Positions 61,587-64,000 of a stretch of DNA of 64,000 nt are shown one piece after another. Below the pieces are notes generated by a model. It saw only the letters and a program-made list of their open reading frames with translations. It did not search any database and was not told the origin of the DNA. Source of the stretch: Streptomyces flaveus (GTDB lineage: Bacteria; Actinomycetota; Actinomycetes; Streptomycetales; Streptomycetaceae); assembly GCF_014647675.1 (NCBI RefSeq), contig NZ_BMPQ01000001.1:709417-773416 (forward strand). The letters are read 5' to 3'. Numbering within the stretch: position 1 is the stretch's first letter; each line of letters begins with the position of its first letter. Position numbers and translations under genes: made by a program.

Positions 61587-62504
61587 TCACACCTTCAGGT
61601 ACTTGCGCAACGCGAAGAACGCGGCCAGCGCGGGCATCAGCAGACTTGTGGCGAGGATGAGCGGCAGATACTTCAGCACCGCGTCCCAGCCGACGAAGTT
61701 GATCAGAGTCAGCTTCTCCGACAGGGCGAGTCCGTGATCGATGATGAAGTATCTGGCGATCACCAGGAACCCGCACGCGACCGTCCCGCCGATGAGTCCG
61801 GCGACGGCGGCCTCCATGATGAACGGCGCCTGGATGTAGAAGCCGGAGGCGCCCACGAGACGCATGATGCCGGTCTCCCGGCGGCGGCTGAACGCCGAGA
61901 CGCGCACCGTGTTGACGATCAGCATCAGCGCGACGACGAGCATCATCGCCATCACCGCGCGGGCCGCCCAGTTCATGCCGTTGAGCAGCTCGAAGAGGTT
62001 GTCCAGGATGCCTTTCTGGTCCTGCACGGACTGCACGCCGTCACGGCCGTCGAAGGCGGTGGCGATGACCTGGTACTTCTCCGGGTCCTTCAGCTTGATA
62101 CGGAAGGATTCCTGCATCTGGTCCGGGGTGAGCGAGCTGGCCAGCGGGGAGTCGCCGAACTGCTCCTTGTAGTGCTTGTACGCCTGGTCCGAGGTCTCGT
62201 GCGCGACGGTGTCGACGACGGACATCTTGTCCAGGTCGGTCTCGATCTGCTTCTTCTGCTCGGTGGTGACCGCTCCCTTGGCACAGTTGGGGTCGGACTC
62301 CGCGTCGCTCTTGTTGCAGAGGAAGATCGAGACGTTGACCTTGTCGTACCAGTAGCCCTTCATGTTGTTGACCTGATCGCTCATCAGGAGCGAACCGCCG
62401 AACAGGGCGAGGGAGAGGGCCACGGAGACGATGACCGCGAAGGTCATCGTCAGGTTGCGGCGGAGACCGACGCCGATCTCCGACAGGACGAACTGGGCGC
62501 GCAT
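61587..62504 (-). CDS. ftsX: cell division membrane protein FtsX
   Basis: 305 residues with the four-helix FtsX layout: helix 1 at about 20-42 (MTFAVIVSVALSLALFGGSL), a 140-residue outer domain with two cysteines (FLCNKSD, DPNCAKG), then three helices. The cytoplasmic loop SRRRETGIMRLVGASGFYIQ is the MacB/FtsX motif that contacts FtsE. FtsEX controls peptidoglycan hydrolases at septa; in actinobacteria the partner is a RipC-like hydrolase. It lies 52 bp downstream of ftsE. Confidence 0.96.
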   Translation of the reverse strand: MRAQFVLSEIGVGLRRNLTMTFAVIVSVALSLALFGGSLLMSDQVNNMKGYWYDKVNVSIFLCNKSDAESDPNCAKGAVTTEQKKQIETDLDKMSVVDTVAHETSDQAYKHYKEQFGDSPLASSLTPDQMQESFRIKLKDPEKYQVIATAFDGRDGVQSVQDQKGILDNLFELLNGMNWAARAVMAMMLVVALMLIVNTVRVSAFSRRRETGIMRLVGASGFYIQAPFIMEAAVAGLIGGTVACGFLVIARYFIIDHGLALSEKLTLINFVGWDAVLKYLPLILATSLLMPALAAFFALRKYLKV

Positions 62505-62556
62505 GGCGTCTACTCAGGCCTTTCCATGGACAGCTGCGGGTGGGGGCGGTCAGCGG

Positions 62557-63246
62557 TCAGTGCTGGTAGCCGTAGACGCCGCGTGCCTGGTCGCGGACGA
62601 GGCGGCCCTGCTCCAGCTCGATGACGCGCTTGCGCATCTGGTCCACGATGTTCTGGTCGTGGGTCGCCATCAGGACGGTGGTGCCCGTCCGGTTGATGCG
62701 GTCGAGCAGCTTCATGATGCCGACGGAGGTCTGCGGGTCGAGGTTTCCGGTCGGCTCGTCGGCGATGAGCAGCTTCGGCCGGTTGACGAAGGCGCGCGCG
62801 ATGGCGACGCGCTGCTGCTCACCACCGGAGAGTTCGCCCGGCATCCGGTCCTCCTTGCCGCCGAGCCCGACGAGATCGAGCACCTGGGGCACGGACTTAC
62901 GGATCTCGCCGCGGGACTTGCCGATGACCTCCTGCGCGAACGCGACGTTCTCGCCGACCGTCTTGTTCGGCAGCAGCCGGAAGTCCTGGAACACCGTTCC
63001 CAACTGGCGGCGCATGTGCGGCACTTTCCAGTTGGACAGGCGCGCGAGGTCCTTGCCCAGGACGTGGACCTGGCCATGACTGGTGCGCTCCTCACGGAGG
63101 ATCAGCCGCAGGAAGGTGGACTTTCCGGAGCCGGAGGAGCCCACCAGGAACACGAACTCGCCTCGTTCGACCTCCAGGGAGACATCCCTGAGTGCGGGGC
63201 GGGTCTGCTTTGGGTAGACCTTGGAGACGTTGTCGAATCGGATCAC
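62557..63246 (-). CDS. ftsE: cell division ATP-binding protein FtsE
   Basis: 229 residues from the GTG at 63246; the frame runs further upstream without similarity. Walker A GSSGSGKS (36-43), Q-loop FQDFRLLP, signature [14 protein letters not shown] (139-152), Walker B LLIADEP (159-165) and the switch His in MATHDQ. It is cytoplasmic and energises FtsX. The first gene of the ftsEX operon. Confidence 0.96.
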   Translation of the reverse strand: MIRFDNVSKVYPKQTRPALRDVSLEVERGEFVFLVGSSGSGKSTFLRLILREERTSHGQVHVLGKDLARLSNWKVPHMRRQLGTVFQDFRLLPNKTVGENVAFAQEVIGKSRGEIRKSVPQVLDLVGLGGKEDRMPGELSGGEQQRVAIARAFVNRPKLLIADEPTGNLDPQTSVGIMKLLDRINRTGTTVLMATHDQNIVDQMRKRVIELEQGRLVRDQARGVYGYQH

Positions 63247-63505
63247 GGATGCACCACGAGTCAGCGGGGGTAGGTGAGCGTGACCATACGCGAACCCGGT
63301 GGGCGGGCGCAGTCGCCGGTCAGGGTTGCGCGAGGGTTGCACGTTTTGTCACACATGGGAAGGGCTCGAATGCGCCAGGACCGCGAAGGATAAGGGGACG
63401 CGAGCCTAAATCCGGGGAACCTGGCACAGTGGTGGGGGAACGTTCTCGTTCCTGAGAGCGTTGAGAGCGTTATCTACGTGGAACCGGTGCAAGGAGGGCG
63501 AGCGC

Positions 63506-63697
63506 ATGACGTACGACCGGTTGGTGTGCGCGAACTGTGCCGCGCCCGTGAACGAAGGCCGTTGCCCTGTCTGCCGTGCGAACAGGGAGCGGCTGCAGCA
63601 GGAGAGCCCGTTCGCGGGCCTGAACCCCATGGCGCTGATCGCGCTGCTGGCCGTGCTGATCGCGGCCATGGCCCTGCTGGCGCACCAGACCGCGTAG
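63506..63697 (+). CDS. small zinc-ribbon membrane protein
   Basis: 63 residues from ATG 63506 (AAGGAGG 8 nt upstream). Four cysteines, LVCANCAAPVNEGRCPVCRA, form a likely zinc ribbon at residues 7-26. One helix at the C-terminus (MALIALLAVLIAAMALLAHQ) anchors it. It is divergent from ftsE. The function is unknown; it is a conserved small actinobacterial type by its look. Confidence 0.75.
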   Translation: MTYDRLVCANCAAPVNEGRCPVCRANRERLQQESPFAGLNPMALIALLAVLIAAMALLAHQTA

Positions 63698-63755
63698 GAG
63701 AAGCGGCGAGGCATCACGTGCACGGACGTCAGGTGCACGGGCATTACGTGTACGA

Positions 63756-63801
63756 CGAGAAGGGCCCGGAGTCCATGATCCTGGACTCCGGGCCCTTCTC
63801 G
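63756..63801. terminator. bidirectional terminator after the zinc-ribbon gene
   Basis: Perfect 20-bp stem with a 6-nt loop: arms 63756-63775 (CGAGAAGGGCCCGGAGTCCA) and 63782-63801. It serves the zinc-ribbon gene and the convergent surface-protein gene. Confidence 0.9.
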
Positions 63802-63839
63802 CGTGCGTACGCCTACGGCAGGTCAGCCCCTGACATGCG

Positions 63840-64000
63840 TCAGGCGGCGGCGCCGCGGCCGTTCATGAGGCGCGGCAGCATACGGAAGCCGATACCGCCG
63901 GCGATCATCGTGGCCGCACCGACCAGCAGGAAGGTGGTCTCGGCGGCGCCGGTCGCGGCGAGCACCTTGTCGACGAAGGCCCGGAGTTGCTCTGCCGACT
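63840..64000 (-). CDS. C-terminus of a sortase-anchored surface protein (partial)
   Basis: Only the last 53 codons are in the window. The frame reads SAEQLRAFVDKVLAATGAAE, a hydrophobic stretch TTFLLVGAATMIAGGIGF, then RMLPRLMNGRGAAA and stop. LAATG followed by a helix and an Arg-containing tail is an LAXTG-type sorting signal, the form recognised by class E sortases in Streptomyces. The ectodomain lies beyond position 64000, so the identity is unknown. Confidence 0.6.
   Translation of the reverse strand, partial: SAEQLRAFVDKVLAATGAAETTFLLVGAATMIAGGIGFRMLPRLMNGRGAAA

Overview
The window is chromosomal DNA from a Streptomyces species. It has very high GC with strong third-position bias, frequent GTG and TTG starts, many ATGA/GTGA overlaps, sugar ABC importers without their own ATPase, an SsgA-like protein, a WhiJ-type regulatory trio, a tmRNA with an actinobacterial tag and a LAXTG-type sorting signal. 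From memory, gene order follows the S. coelicolor stretch around SCO2924 to SCO2970 (ssgG, hpd, xanthine-dehydrogenase-like operon, GH20/sugar ABC operon, murA, hup, malic enzyme, HelD-like helicase, sigU/rsuA, nnaR/narK, mat genes, ssrA/smpB, ftsEX). That synteny is recollection and was not computed.

1-13 kb: two RDD membrane proteins; the sporulation gene ssgG, convergent with and overlapping a GlcD-type oxidase; hpd (tyrosine catabolism) divergent from an Lrp regulator; a secreted Lon-like protease; an IclR regulator; an XPB-like helicase; a Doc/ribbon-helix-helix toxin-antitoxin pair; an MFS exporter; tRNA-Cys. 13-24 kb: an orphan SUKH-4-type protein; a three-gene molybdenum hydroxylase operon whose catalytic subunit lacks the expected glutamate and whose Fe-S subunit has a roughly 325-residue acidic extension; then a four-gene operon for uptake and cytoplasmic cleavage of amino-sugar oligosaccharides, with a DasR-like site upstream.

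24-38 kb: housekeeping genes (DUF3039, YqgE/AlgH, murA, HU, malic enzyme, HelD-like helicase, SigU with its anti-sigma factor, CGNR protein, NnaR and NarK). The last 20 codons of murA occur a second time 80 bp downstream, differing only at synonymous positions. 38-44.7 kb is the most accessory-looking part. It holds a WhiJ-like module (ATPase, XRE/DUF5753, DUF397), a cassette of two secreted proteins of unknown function, a truncated lipoprotein paralogue, a MerR/SDR pair with an apparently leaderless SDR transcript, and an internally deleted IS630-type element.

44.7-50 kb: the mat-type operon (stalk protein, fused deacetylase/glycosyltransferase, acyltransferase) for an extracellular PNAG-like polysaccharide. 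50-59 kb: LysR, MFS and GNAT genes, then a LacI-controlled operon for import and hydrolysis of alpha-xylosides (YicI-type GH31) behind a pair of palindromic operators. 59-64 kb: ssrA and smpB (ribosome rescue), a carboxy-terminal protease, ftsX and ftsE, a small zinc-ribbon membrane protein and the C-terminus of a sortase-anchored surface protein.

No CRISPR array, rRNA operon, phage or large conjugative element is visible. Functions rest on motif reading; no database search was run.
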